From Xanthobacteraceae bacterium (GTDB taxonomy: Bacteria; Pseudomonadota; Alphaproteobacteria; Rhizobiales; Xanthobacteraceae), in contig JASHQS010000316.1 of NCBI GenBank assembly GCA_030038995.1, positions 1 through 35,506 on the forward strand: a stretch of 35,506 nucleotides of DNA, in the 5' to 3' direction. A program made the translations under genes and the position numbers. Below the pieces are notes generated by a model. That model saw only the letters and a list, made by a program, of their open reading frames with translations, was not told the origin of the DNA and made no database searches. Below are positions 22,025 to 33,684 of the stretch, piece by piece (the stretch's first letter is position 1; every line of letters begins with the position of its first letter).

Positions 22025-22882
22025 ATGCCAGTCAGCACCATCCGCGGCGTCAACATCAACTGGCGGACAGTCGGCGACCGCGGCCCGTGGGTCATGATGA
22101 CGACGGGCGGCCGGCGCGGCCATGACGAATTCATTCCGCTGGCGCAGAAGATCGCCAAAAGCGGTTTCCGCATCATGCTGCACGACCGCCGCAACACCGG
22201 CGCGTCCGACCTCTGGATCGAGGGCGACGAAGGCGAAGAGGCGATGTGGCTCGGCGACATGCATGAGCTGATGGCGAGCCGCGACGCGCTGCCGGCGTTC
22301 TTTTCCGGCTCCTCGGCCGGCGCCCGCACCTCGATCAGGTTTTATCTGCGCTATCCGCAGGCGGTGCGCGGCCTGCTCTTGCTGCGCGTCACCGGCGGCG
22401 CCTTCGCCGCCGGCCGCCTGCCGGAGCAGTATTACGGCCAATTCATCCGCGCTGCGAAGGAGGGCGGCATGGCGGCGGTCTGCGCCATGGATGCCTGGAA
22501 GGAGCGCTTCAAGGAGAACCCGCGCGGCCAGGATTATCTCGCCAAGCTGCCGGCCGACAAATTCATCAAGGTGTTCACGCGCTGGAACCAGATTTTCGAG
22601 GCCGGCGCCAGGCTGCCGGTGATGGGCGTGACCGAGCAGGAGCTGCGCTCGATCAAGGTCCCCACGATCATCATTCCGGGCAACGACAACACCCATTCCA
22701 GCGCCTCCGGCCGCGTCGCCCAAAAACTCATTCCCGGCAGCGAGCTGCACCGCCTGCCGATCACCGACCAGGACGTGCCGCTGATCCCGTTCCCGGAATG
22801 GGGCGCCTACGAGGACGAGATCGCGCGCGTGTTCGTCGATTTCATGCAGCGCGCCGTGGCGGGCGAAAAGACCGCCGCCTGA
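22025..22882 (+). CDS. Alpha/beta hydrolase
   Basis: A 285-residue alpha/beta-hydrolase-fold protein beginning MPVSTIRGVNINWRTVGDRG. The nucleophile elbow is GSSAGA at about 98-103 (Ser in G-x-S-x-G), after the GFRIMLHDRRNTGASD strand-loop common in this family; the PTIIIPGNDNTHS strand near 216-228 carries the likely acidic residue. The substrate is not evident. The ATG has GAGGAA five bases upstream, which argues against the longer frame from 21812 that would include the transposase remnant. It is first in a set of catabolic-type genes (transporter, dioxygenases) and may hydrolyse a ring-cleavage product or ester, by context only. Confidence 0.85.
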   Translation: MPVSTIRGVNINWRTVGDRGPWVMMTTGGRRGHDEFIPLAQKIAKSGFRIMLHDRRNTGASDLWIEGDEGEEAMWLGDMHELMASRDALPAFFSGSSAGARTSIRFYLRYPQAVRGLLLLRVTGGAFAAGRLPEQYYGQFIRAAKEGGMAAVCAMDAWKERFKENPRGQDYLAKLPADKFIKVFTRWNQIFEAGARLPVMGVTEQELRSIKVPTIIIPGNDNTHSSASGRVAQKLIPGSELHRLPITDQDVPLIPFPEWGAYEDEIARVFVDFMQRAVAGEKTAA

Positions 22883-23045
22883 ATCGCCGGCAGTTCGTGC
22901 TGCGCTGCCGCATCGCGCGCCTTGACGATGCGACCATGGCAGCCTTGCATTGCGGCGGCGTGCGGCTATTCTTTCCAGCAAAGGGCGCAAACGGCCCGGC
23001 CGAGGCGTCGCTCTCGGGCGCAAGATAATGGGGGGAGGGGAGGAA

Positions 23046-23252
23046 ATGGATCAGCAAGGCGCGCGGCAATCGGGTTGGAGCTGGTGGTATCTGCTCTTCG
23101 TGATCCAATTCATCGCCAGCCTCTGGGTGGGGACCTACAATAGAGCCGATCCCACATGGATCGGAATTCCATTCTTCTATTGGTACCAGATGCTTTGGAT
23201 AATCCTCGGCGGCGTCCTTACCGCGATCGTGTATTTCGCCACCGATGCCTAG
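23046..23252 (+). CDS. DUF3311 small membrane protein
   Basis: A 68-residue protein with two membrane segments (WYLLFVIQFIASLWVG and FFYWYQMLWIILGGVLTAIVYF). The PFFYWYQMLW motif is typical of DUF3311, a family regularly encoded just before SSS-type solute/sodium symporters, as here. It is thought to be an accessory subunit. GGAGGAA directly precedes the ATG. An in-frame upstream ATG at 22950 adds a basic stretch without family support and is rejected. Confidence 0.88.
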   Translation: MDQQGARQSGWSWWYLLFVIQFIASLWVGTYNRADPTWIGIPFFYWYQMLWIILGGVLTAIVYFATDA

Positions 23253-23324
23253 CGCGGCATCCGGTTTTGCAAAGTCGCCGACGCAATCGGCAACGACAAT
23301 AAAAAAGCGATCGGGAGAGACGCC

Positions 23325-24866
23325 GTGCAGGAAGTCAATTGGACTGCTCTTATCATCTTCATTCTGCTGTTCCTCTTCATAACCATACTGGGCTTCGTTG
23401 CGGCGCATTGGCGCAAGGGCGATCTCGACCAGCTCCATGAATGGGGCCTTGCCGGACGGCGCTTCGGCACCTTCATCACCTGGTTTCTGATCGGCGGCGA
23501 CCTTTACACCGCCTACACGTTCGTCGCGGTGCCGGCGCTCGCCTTCGGCGCCGGCGCAATCGCGTTCTTTGCGGTGCCCTACACCATCATGATCTATCCG
23601 ATCCTGTTCCTGGCTTTCCCGCGGCTCTGGTACGTCTGCCACAAGCACCGCTACATTACCGCGGCGGACTTCGTGCACGGCCGCTTCGGCAATCGCTGGC
23701 TGGCGCTGGCGGTGGCGGTGACCGGCATCGTCGCCACGCTGCCCTATATCGCGCTGCAACTGGTCGGCCTGCAGGTCGTCATCGGCGGCATGGGCGTGGT
23801 CGGCAACGGCTATGCGGGCGACGTGCCGCTCATCATCGCATTCATTATTCTGGCCGCCTTCACCTATACGAGCGGCTTGCGGGCGCCGGCGTCGATCGCC
23901 GTGGTCAAGGACCTGCTCATCTACACCACGGCTTTCGCCGTGGTCATTGCCGTCCCCATCCAATTGGGCGGGTTCGCCAACGTTTTCGCCAAGGTGCCGC
24001 CGGCGAAACTGCTGCTCGCGGTTCCGGGCGCCAATACGACTGGCGCTTACGGCGTCTATGCGACGCTGGCGCTCGGATCGGCGCTCGCGCTTTTCCTCTA
24101 TCCGCATTCCATCACCGGCATTCTCAGCGCATCGAGCGGGCACGTGATCCGCCGCAACGCCGCGCTGTTGCCCGGCTACTCGTTCATGCTCGGTCTGTTG
24201 GCGCTGGTCGGCTTCTTCGCCATCGCGACCGGCGTTGGCGGCCTTCCCGAATTTGCCTCGGGCTTCAAGCGCTTCGGCAACAGCTTCGCGGTGCCGGCGC
24301 TGTTCCTGCACACCTTCCCATCCTGGTTCGTCGGCGTCGCCTTCGCGGCGGTCGGCATCGGCGCGCTGGTGCCGGCGGCAATCATGTCGATTGCCTCGGC
24401 CAATCTTTACACCCGCAATATCCATCGCGAGTTCTTCAACAAGAATCCGACCGACAAGCAGGAATCGCAGATGGCGAAGTGGGTGTCGCTCATCGTCAAA
24501 TTGGGCGCGCTCGTCTTCATTATCTTCGTGCCGACGCAATATGCCATCTACCTGCAGCTCCTGGGCGGCATCTGGATCATCCAGACCGTGCCCTCGGTGA
24601 TGCTCGGCGTCTATACCCGCTGGTTCCATCCTTGGGCGCTGTTTATCGGCTGGCTCGTGGGCATCGTCATGGGCACCTGGATGTTCATCGCCGCCAAGCT
24701 GGCGCCGAATTATCCGCTGGTCATTGCCGGTCACGGCTTCCCGGGCTACAGCGCGCTCTACACCGTGATCCTCAACCTCGCGGTGACCATCGTGCTGTCG
24801 GCGCTGTTCAACCTTTTCACCAAGTCGCGCGCCGACCAGACGGTCGCCGCCGATTATCGGCCGTGA
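23325..24866 (+). CDS. Sodium:solute symporter (SSS family)
   Basis: A 513-residue protein with about thirteen membrane segments of the SSS family, similar in layout to monocarboxylate permeases such as MctP. Family signs: an opening segment ending in LAGRRFGTFITWFLIGGDLYTAYTF, the LWYVCHKHRYITAADF loop, and the segment GALVPAAIMSIASANLYTRNI holding the usual sodium-site serines. It takes up an organic acid with sodium or protons. The start is GTG with GGGAGAG upstream. Together with the DUF3311 gene 72 bases before, it forms a common two-gene unit. Substrate is unknown; neighbouring dioxygenases suggest an aromatic or short organic acid. Confidence 0.9.
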   Translation: MQEVNWTALIIFILLFLFITILGFVAAHWRKGDLDQLHEWGLAGRRFGTFITWFLIGGDLYTAYTFVAVPALAFGAGAIAFFAVPYTIMIYPILFLAFPRLWYVCHKHRYITAADFVHGRFGNRWLALAVAVTGIVATLPYIALQLVGLQVVIGGMGVVGNGYAGDVPLIIAFIILAAFTYTSGLRAPASIAVVKDLLIYTTAFAVVIAVPIQLGGFANVFAKVPPAKLLLAVPGANTTGAYGVYATLALGSALALFLYPHSITGILSASSGHVIRRNAALLPGYSFMLGLLALVGFFAIATGVGGLPEFASGFKRFGNSFAVPALFLHTFPSWFVGVAFAAVGIGALVPAAIMSIASANLYTRNIHREFFNKNPTDKQESQMAKWVSLIVKLGALVFIIFVPTQYAIYLQLLGGIWIIQTVPSVMLGVYTRWFHPWALFIGWLVGIVMGTWMFIAAKLAPNYPLVIAGHGFPGYSALYTVILNLAVTIVLSALFNLFTKSRADQTVAADYRP

Positions 24867-25058
24867 AGGAGCCGTCAGGCCGCCGGCGCCCGCAAGCAGC
24901 GCGGGCGCATGAGGCCGCCGCCGCATCCGCCAAGGTGCGCCCGGTTTGGCTGCACCTTGAAATGACGAATAGCGGCTAGGCGCCGGCAAGCTGGCTCCAC
25001 CGCGTGGGTCGTGGCAAATTGCGGCCTTAGCCGAGAGACAAACATTCGGGAGAGCGAC

Positions 25059-26006
25059 ATGGCTTACGTCAAAGTCACCGATATTGCCTATGGGCGATTG
25101 CGCGTGCCCGATCTCGACGTCATGGAGGAATTTCTGACCCGATTCGGCATGGCGCGCTGCGAGCGCACCGCCAACGCGCTCTACATGCGCGGCACCGATG
25201 CGGCGCATCACATCCACATCAGCGAAAAGGGCGACCCGAAATTCGTCGGCCTCGCCTATTACGTCGACAGCGAGGATGATCTGGCGCGCATCGCCAAGGC
25301 GCCGGGCGCCACAGGCATCGAGACCATCGACGAGCCCGGCGGCGGCAAGCGCGTGCGGCTGACCGAGCCGAACGGCTATCAGGTCGAGGTGGTCACCGGC
25401 ATTGCGTCGGTGAAGCCGATCGCGGTCAAGCGGCAAAAACTCAACTCCGGCGAGGTGCCGATTGCGCGCGCCGGCGAGCTGATGCGGCTGCCGCGAGGCG
25501 CGGCCCACGTCAAGCGCATCGGCCATGGCGTGATGATGACGCCGCGCTTTAAGGAAACCGTCGCCTGGTTCCGCGACACGCTCGGCATGATCTGCTCCGA
25601 CGACGTCTATGTCGAGAACAAGGACAACCTGATCGGCTCGTTCAACCGCTGCGACCGCGGCGACCGCTACGTGGATCATCACGTGTTCTTCTGCCTCAAT
25701 CATCCGAAGACCGGATTGAACCACCTATCGTTCGAAGTCTTCGACATCGACGACGTCTGCATGGGCCACGATTATCTGAAGAGTTTCGGCAAATACGAGC
25801 ACATGTGGGGCATCGGCCGGCACGTGCTCGGCAGCCAGGTCTACGACTACTGGGCCGACCCCTGGGGCCACGTTCACGAGCACTGGGCCGACAGCGATCG
25901 CCTCAACCTCGCCAACGGCTCGAACCTCGTCGCCGCCGACGAGGCGCTGCGCTCGCAATGGGGCGAGGCGCCGCCGGAGAAATTCATCAATCACGCCAGC
26001 CCGTGA
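25059..26006 (+). CDS. VOC-family extradiol dioxygenase
   Basis: A 315-residue two-domain protein of the vicinal-oxygen-chelate superfamily (catechol 2,3-dioxygenase type), which opens aromatic diol rings beside the hydroxyl groups using Fe(II) and oxygen. The N-terminal domain (about 5-115) has lost ligands. The C-terminal domain keeps H156 (RIGHGVMM), H222 (LNHLSFEV) and E274 (GHVHEHWAD). The ending YWADPWGHVHEHWADSDRLN is characteristic. ATG at 25059 has GGGAGAG upstream; an earlier in-frame ATG lacks support. It fits the nearby Rieske oxygenase and transporter as parts of aromatic breakdown, but the substrate cannot be read from the sequence. Confidence 0.9.
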   Translation: MAYVKVTDIAYGRLRVPDLDVMEEFLTRFGMARCERTANALYMRGTDAAHHIHISEKGDPKFVGLAYYVDSEDDLARIAKAPGATGIETIDEPGGGKRVRLTEPNGYQVEVVTGIASVKPIAVKRQKLNSGEVPIARAGELMRLPRGAAHVKRIGHGVMMTPRFKETVAWFRDTLGMICSDDVYVENKDNLIGSFNRCDRGDRYVDHHVFFCLNHPKTGLNHLSFEVFDIDDVCMGHDYLKSFGKYEHMWGIGRHVLGSQVYDYWADPWGHVHEHWADSDRLNLANGSNLVAADEALRSQWGEAPPEKFINHASP

Positions 26007-26086
26007 CCGTAGTGTGCGGCGTCCGGTAACGAATTGCTAACGATCGATAGTTAACGACGGGTCACCGCATTGCGGAGGACCCTGCC

Positions 26087-27052
26087 GTGGATATTCCCCA
26101 GGACAAAAGCGACAACAAGCCAGGCCAGAACGGCGACGGCGAAACGCACAAATCCGCTGCCGGCGAATCGGCCGCCGCGCCCGGCGCGCCTGCGGCCTCG
26201 CAGCCGCCAGTCGACAATGAAGCGCCGACCGCGAGTGCGGCAAGCGATGCGATGAAAGAGCTGCCGGTCGTCGCAGCGCCGAGCCTCGACGGCGCGCAGG
26301 CTGAGGCGCCCGCCGCCGAACCGGCCGGCGCGCTTGCGAAGCCCGAAGCCGCGGTGCCGATCCTGGCGATCGCAAGCGACGCGGCAAGCGACAATTCGGA
26401 CGACGCTGCGGCGATCACGTTTGCATCAGCGCCGCAGCCGCGCTCGTTCCGTTTTGCCCTGTTGGCCGCAACCATCGCGCTTGTGGCCGGTTTCGGCGCC
26501 TTCGTCGGCACGCTTGCCGCTTCGAGCATGGCGCGCCACCAGACCGCCGCCGCGCAAGCGCCGCGCACGGCGGATGCGCGCGGTGTGCTGCAGGCCGTGA
26601 AATCCGAGCTTGCGCAACTGAACGCGCTGAAGGCCAGCTTCGACGCGGCGAACCGCGGCGCCACCGCGCAATTCGCCAAGATCGCCGATCGGCTCGCCAG
26701 CCTCGAACGCCTGCAGGCCGACCCGGCGAAGCTGCAGCGGCTTGCCGAAGCGGTCGACCGGCTCGACAAGCGCGCCGCCGCGGCGCCGGAGGTCACCGGC
26801 TCGATCGCCAAGCCGGCGCAGCCGGCGCCGGTTGCGGCGCCGCCGCCAGCCGCCGCGGCGCACGTCCTCAACGATTGGATCGTGCGCGATGTGCGCAACG
26901 GCCGGGCGCTGGTCGAGAGCCGCTATGGCGGCATCTTCGTCGTCGGCTCCGGCAGCACTTTGCCGGGACTCGGCCGCGTTGAATCGGTGCGGCGGCAGGA
27001 CGGCGCCTGGATGGTCGTCACCGCAAAGGGCACCATTACGTCGGACCGCTGA
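26087..27052 (+). CDS. Hypothetical membrane-anchored protein, Ala-rich
   Basis: A 321-residue protein in four parts. First comes a disordered Ala/Pro/Glu-rich cytoplasmic N-terminus (1-119). One membrane helix follows (about 122-147, FALLAATIALVAGFGAFVGT). Then a coiled coil (about 160-235, with KSELAQLNALKASFDAANRG), and a small C-terminal beta domain (262-321, NDWIVRDVRNGRALVESRYG and LPGLGRVESVRRQDGAWMVV). This type is common in Bradyrhizobium relatives with no assigned role; the last domain recalls periplasmic beta domains of envelope proteins. The GTG start follows GGAGGA. It is alone between two catabolic genes. Confidence 0.78.
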   Translation: MDIPQDKSDNKPGQNGDGETHKSAAGESAAAPGAPAASQPPVDNEAPTASAASDAMKELPVVAAPSLDGAQAEAPAAEPAGALAKPEAAVPILAIASDAASDNSDDAAAITFASAPQPRSFRFALLAATIALVAGFGAFVGTLAASSMARHQTAAAQAPRTADARGVLQAVKSELAQLNALKASFDAANRGATAQFAKIADRLASLERLQADPAKLQRLAEAVDRLDKRAAAAPEVTGSIAKPAQPAPVAAPPPAAAAHVLNDWIVRDVRNGRALVESRYGGIFVVGSGSTLPGLGRVESVRRQDGAWMVVTAKGTITSDR

Positions 27053-27093
27053 ACGCTCTGCGGGCAAGGCCTGGACTGGTTGCCCCATCATCG

Positions 27094-27657
27094 TCAGCTC
27101 TTTTTCAATTGCCTCCACCGCTCTTCATATTTTTGATCGCGCTGGAATACGCCCAAGATTCCCATAAAAAACATCGTCAACTCAGTAACGGTACCAATTA
27201 CAGCCAATGCCATTGCCGCTTTCCCTGAGTTTGCACTCACATCAAATGCGGCGCTCAACACGAATGGAAATGCAGCGGTTATCAAATTCAGTCCCAAAAA
27301 TACCCATGTGAATGACTTGGTATATGCAAAATATTCATGTTGCCGATATTGCTGAAGATCATATTCCCATCCAGATTTCTCGAAGACGACAAGATACGCC
27401 GAGATCGCGATCGTCCAACAGCGAAGTCCGTAGTTCAGGATAAAAAGTCCGAACAGTAAAAACGACAAGACAATGCACGCTACGAACTCGAACGGACCGA
27501 AATCAGTCGGATTGCTGTTCTTTGGCACGATCCAAGTCAACATGACTCCGAACAGCGTTACGGCAACCGTTGTCACAAGAAATCTCATATAAGTAAGCTG
27601 ATTAACTTCGGCATGGAGTTTGTTCACATCGGCGGTAGTCGGCCCCTTTAGCGCCAT
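27094..27657 (-). CDS. Hypothetical four-helix membrane protein, AT-rich
   Basis: A 187-residue integral membrane protein with four hydrophobic segments: two before the central loop (MRFLVTTVAVTLFGVMLTWI; EFVACIVLSFLLFGLFILNY) and two after it (FTWVFLGLNLITAAFPFVL; MALAVIGTVTELTMFFMGIL). A charged C-terminus follows. The family is not recognised. ATG at 27657 is chosen because GGAGGAG lies just upstream; the frame extends 37 codons further without support. Codons are much richer in A/T than in both neighbours, and the gene points the other way, so recent acquisition is likely. Its position does not suggest a role in the catabolic genes around it. Confidence 0.75.
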   Translation of the reverse strand: MALKGPTTADVNKLHAEVNQLTYMRFLVTTVAVTLFGVMLTWIVPKNSNPTDFGPFEFVACIVLSFLLFGLFILNYGLRCWTIAISAYLVVFEKSGWEYDLQQYRQHEYFAYTKSFTWVFLGLNLITAAFPFVLSAAFDVSANSGKAAMALAVIGTVTELTMFFMGILGVFQRDQKYEERWRQLKKS

Positions 27658-27816
27658 GTTCTCCTCCAGCGACTCCGCAACGCGATCGGTCCGCCTGCTT
27701 ATACCATTACGAGAGGCGTTGGCGTTAGCGAGGACCAACGAATTCGCAGGCTTCCAGCCGCTCGACAACCATCATATAAACCTTGTGGCGGGGAAGACCC
27801 CGCAAGGCAGGCCGTC

Positions 27817-29145
27817 ATGTTGAATCCCGAACTCAACGATCGCATCACCCGCACCGGGCCGGGCACCGCGGCCGGCGCGCTGCTGCGGCGCTACTGGCAG
27901 CCGGCCGCTTTGGTCGACGAGCTTGCCGGCAACCGGCCGGTCAAGGCGGTGCGGCTATGCGGTGAAGACCTCGTCGCCTTCAAGGACGACAAGGGCCGTT
28001 ACGGCCTGATCGGCCGGCACTGTCCGCACCGCGGCACCGATCTCGCCTATGGCCGCCTCGAAGACGGCGGGCTGCGCTGCGCCTTCCATGGCTGGCTGTT
28101 CGACGTGAACGGCCGCTGCCTGCAGACGCCGGCCGAGCCCGACACCAGCAACCTCGCCGCCAATATCAAGCAAAAATCCTATCCGCTCGTGGCGAAGAGC
28201 GGCATCCTGTTCGCATATCTCGGGCCCGGCGAGCCGCCGGCGTTTCCGCATTTCGACTGCTTCGTTGCGCCGGACACCCACAGCTTCGCCTTCAAGGGCA
28301 TGATCGATTGCAACTGGCTGCAATCGCTCGAAGTCGGCATCGACCCGGTGCACACCTCGTTCCTGCACCGCTTCTTCGCGGACGAGGATCCGGACCGCGG
28401 CTACGGCAAGATGTTCCGCGACAGGTCGAAGGATTCCGAGATGCCGATGACGCGGATCATGCGCGAATTTTCGCGGCCGCGCATCGAGCTCGAGCCCACC
28501 GCATACGGCTTTCGCCTGATCACGCTGCGCCAGATTTCCGATGCCAACGCGCATGTGCGCGTCACCAACCTGATCTTCCCCAACGCCTTCATCATTCCGA
28601 TGAGCCGCGAGATGACGATCGCGCAATGGCACGTGCCGATCGACGATCGCCGGCACTATTGGTACGCCATCTTCACCTCGTTCGGCGCGCCGGTGAACAA
28701 GGACGAGATGCGCCGCCAGCGCCTCGAGCTGTACGCGCTGCCCGATTACGTGCCGCGCAAGAACAAGAGCAACGATTACGGTTTCGATCCGCACGAGCAG
28801 GCGCACGCGACCTTTACGGGCATGGGCACCGACATCAACGTGCACGACCAATGGGCCTGCGAGTCGATGGGCGCCATCGCGGACCGCACCCAGGAGCATC
28901 TCGGCACCTCCGACAAGGCGATCAGCGTCTACCGCCGGCTGTTGCGCCAGGCACTCGACGACACCGAGAGCGGCGCGCGGCCCATGATGGTGCTCGATGC
29001 GGCAGAGGCACGAAGCATCATGGGCCCGGCCTGCGTCGACGGCATCGGCCCCGCCGCCGACTGGCAGGGTTACTGGCAGCGCACGGAGGCCACGCGGCAG
29101 CAAACGAAAAGCTGGAAGAATGGAGGGTGGCGAATAGCGGAATAG
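27817..29145 (+). CDS. Rieske non-heme iron oxygenase, alpha subunit
   Basis: A 442-residue oxygenase of the phthalate/vanillate-demethylase type. The Rieske [2Fe-2S] ligands are C69 and H71 (CPHRG) and C88 and H91 (CAFHGW). The catalytic iron ligands are H179 and H184 in GIDPVHTSFLH, with bridging D176. It hydroxylates or demethylates an aromatic or N-heterocyclic substrate, using electrons from a separate reductase that is not in this window. Length and the early RRYWQPA motif fit single-component-type alpha subunits. The last codons run into a short repeat element (29128-29203), so the extreme C-terminus (WRIAE) may be repeat-derived. Confidence 0.93.
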   Translation: MLNPELNDRITRTGPGTAAGALLRRYWQPAALVDELAGNRPVKAVRLCGEDLVAFKDDKGRYGLIGRHCPHRGTDLAYGRLEDGGLRCAFHGWLFDVNGRCLQTPAEPDTSNLAANIKQKSYPLVAKSGILFAYLGPGEPPAFPHFDCFVAPDTHSFAFKGMIDCNWLQSLEVGIDPVHTSFLHRFFADEDPDRGYGKMFRDRSKDSEMPMTRIMREFSRPRIELEPTAYGFRLITLRQISDANAHVRVTNLIFPNAFIIPMSREMTIAQWHVPIDDRRHYWYAIFTSFGAPVNKDEMRRQRLELYALPDYVPRKNKSNDYGFDPHEQAHATFTGMGTDINVHDQWACESMGAIADRTQEHLGTSDKAISVYRRLLRQALDDTESGARPMMVLDAAEARSIMGPACVDGIGPAADWQGYWQRTEATRQQTKSWKNGGWRIAE

Positions 29146-29203
29146 CGAATGGAGAATAGGGAAGGCGCCAAGCCCATCACCATTCGCTATTCGCCATTCG
29201 CGA
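29128..29203. repeat. Inverted heptamer repeat element 1
   Basis: The left part is a run of variants of GCGAATA/GAATAGC, and the right part (29180-29203) is the reverse complement in form (CCATTCGCTATTCGCCATTC). The element overlaps the 3' end of the Rieske gene and fills the space where the next gene's ribosome site should be. It has the same design as the element at 34834-34951. Confidence 0.65.
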
Positions 29204-29209
29204 CAGCCG

Positions 29210-30688
29210 ATGCCGACCCGCCATCCGGCCCCTGCAAAAACCTTCGTCGAGCGCCACGGGCTGTGGAGCGCCGAACAGGCGCGCGCCGCGAACGCCGCGA
29301 TCCGCGCGATCAAAAAACACAAGCTCGAACTGGTGCGCTTTTCGTTCGCCGATCAGCATGGCGTGCTGCGCGGCAAGACGGTCGTGGCCGACGACGCGCC
29401 GGCGCTGCTGCGAAGCGGCGTCACCATGACGACAACACTCCTTGCCAAGGACACCGCGCACAAGACCGCCTATCCGGTGTTCACGCCGGGCGGCGGTTTC
29501 GGCATGGCGGAGATGCAGGGCGCCGGCGATTTCGTCATGGTGCCCGACCCGGCGACGTTCCGTGTGCTGCCGTGGGCCGATGACACCGGCTGGCTGCTCT
29601 GCGACATTTATTTCACCAACGGCAAGCCGGTGCCGTTCTCGACCCGGCAGGTGCTGCGCGACGCGCTCGACCGGCTGCGCCGGTACGGCTTCGATTTTCT
29701 CGCCGGCCTCGAAGTCGAGTTTCATCTGTTCAAGCTGGAAAACCCACGGTTCGATCCGGCCGACGCCGGCTGGCCGCCGCGCGCGCCCGAGGTGAGCCTG
29801 CTCAACCAGGGCTATCAGTATCTGACCGAGAGCCGCTTCGATCAGCTCGACGCTGCGCTCGTGCCGATCCGCCGCGGCATCGCGGCGCTCGGCCTGCCGC
29901 TGCGCTCGCTCGAAGTCGAACTCGGGCCGAGCCAGTGCGAGTTCACGTTCCGGCCGCAGCTTGGCCTCGACGCCGCCGACGCCATGGTGCTGTTCCGCGC
30001 CGCCACCAAACAGATCGCGCGGCGCCACGGCCTTCTTGCCAGCTTCATGTGCTGGCCGGCGCTGCCAAACGTGTTCGCCTCGGGCTGGCACCTGCATCTG
30101 TCGCTGATCGACCGCAAGCGCCGCAACAACGGTTTCGTCGGCAACGCGCGCGAAGGGCTGTCGGCGACCGGGCGGCATTTTCTCGGCGGCCTGCTCGCCC
30201 ACGCCCACGCCGCCACCGCGTTCACTACGCCGACCGTCAACGGCTACCGCCGCTACCGCGCCTATGCGCTCGCGCCCGACCGCGTCATCTGGGCGCGCGA
30301 CAATCGCGGCGTCATGGTGCGCGTGCTCGGCGGGCCGGGCGACCCGTCGACGCATCTGGAAAACCGCGTCGGCGAGCCGGCGGCCAATCCATATCTCTAC
30401 ATCGCCGCGCAGATCTACGCCGGCCTCGACGGCATCGCGCATCAGCGCGATCCGGGCCCCTCGGCCGACACGCCGTACGAAACCAAAGCGCCGGCGCTGC
30501 CCAAGAGTCTCGGCGAGGCGCTCGCCGAGTTGCGCGCCAGCGAAATGTTTCGCGAAGGCTTCGGCCCGGCATTCCTCGACTATTACGCACGCCTCAAGGA
30601 GGCCGAGCTCGCGCGATTTACCAGCGAAGCGAGCGACAAGGGCGAGGTCACTGCCTGGGAGCAGAACGAATATTTCGATTTGTTTTGA
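29210..30688 (+). CDS. Glutamine-synthetase-like ligase
   Basis: A 492-residue protein of the glutamine synthetase superfamily, which joins an amine to glutamate or a similar acid using ATP and Mg/Mn. The N-terminal beta-grasp part holds RFSFADQHGVLRGKTV (43-58). In the catalytic barrel are GLEVEFHLF (166-174, metal ligands E168 and E170), the acidic LEVELGPSQCEFTF, the His loop ASGWHLHLSL (in place of the usual GSGMHVHQSL) and ENRVGEPAANPYLYIAA. These changes and lack of the adenylylation-type C-terminus argue against ordinary GlnA and for a gamma-glutamyl-amine ligase or similar catabolic enzyme. No ribosome site is visible because a repeat lies directly upstream. The stop codon is part of a large inverted repeat. 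Confidence 0.85.
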   Translation: MPTRHPAPAKTFVERHGLWSAEQARAANAAIRAIKKHKLELVRFSFADQHGVLRGKTVVADDAPALLRSGVTMTTTLLAKDTAHKTAYPVFTPGGGFGMAEMQGAGDFVMVPDPATFRVLPWADDTGWLLCDIYFTNGKPVPFSTRQVLRDALDRLRRYGFDFLAGLEVEFHLFKLENPRFDPADAGWPPRAPEVSLLNQGYQYLTESRFDQLDAALVPIRRGIAALGLPLRSLEVELGPSQCEFTFRPQLGLDAADAMVLFRAATKQIARRHGLLASFMCWPALPNVFASGWHLHLSLIDRKRRNNGFVGNAREGLSATGRHFLGGLLAHAHAATAFTTPTVNGYRRYRAYALAPDRVIWARDNRGVMVRVLGGPGDPSTHLENRVGEPAANPYLYIAAQIYAGLDGIAHQRDPGPSADTPYETKAPALPKSLGEALAELRASEMFREGFGPAFLDYYARLKEAELARFTSEASDKGEVTAWEQNEYFDLF

Positions 30689-30909
30689 TCTTTCCTCCCC
30701 CGCTTCGCGGCATTGGCGCTAACATAGGCCTCTGTTTCCCGGATGCGGTGCAGCGCGAAGCGGTGCACCGCTGATCCGGGACCGTCCCAGACTCCGCAAC
30801 TTGTTACGATCCCGGGTCTGCAGCGCACCACTTCGCTGCGCTTCGTGCTGCGCTGCGCCCGGGAAACGCAGCTATGTTAGCGCCTATGCGCTTCGGAGGG
30901 GAGGAAAGA

Positions 30910-30912
<3 letters not shown>
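30686..30912. repeat. Large inverted repeat spanning a convergent gap
   Basis: TGATCTTTCCTCCCC (30686-30700) is repeated as an exact reverse complement at 30898-30912, and GGCGCTAACATAG (30715-30727) at 30872-30884. Both gene stops (ligase TGA 30686-30688, gyrB TGA on the minus strand 30912-30910) are inside the arms. The middle holds CCCGGA-type palindromes with GCAGCGC blocks typical of dispersed repeats in Bradyrhizobium relatives. In RNA from either strand it would fold into a long hairpin and could end transcription in both directions. Confidence 0.8.

Positions 30913-33684
<2,772 letters not shown>

Noticed and set aside
22842-25724. 960-codon open frame on the minus strand
   Set aside because: It lies antisense to the DUF3311, symporter and dioxygenase genes, is made of His/Asp/Glu/Arg-rich low-complexity sequence and matches no fold. 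It results from the strong GC3 bias of the sense genes.
29149-30774. Long frames overlapping the Rieske and ligase genes (27955-29322 minus, 29177-30442 minus, 29935-30774 plus)
   Set aside because: They overlap genes with clear catalytic motifs and show only Arg/Ala-rich shadow composition.
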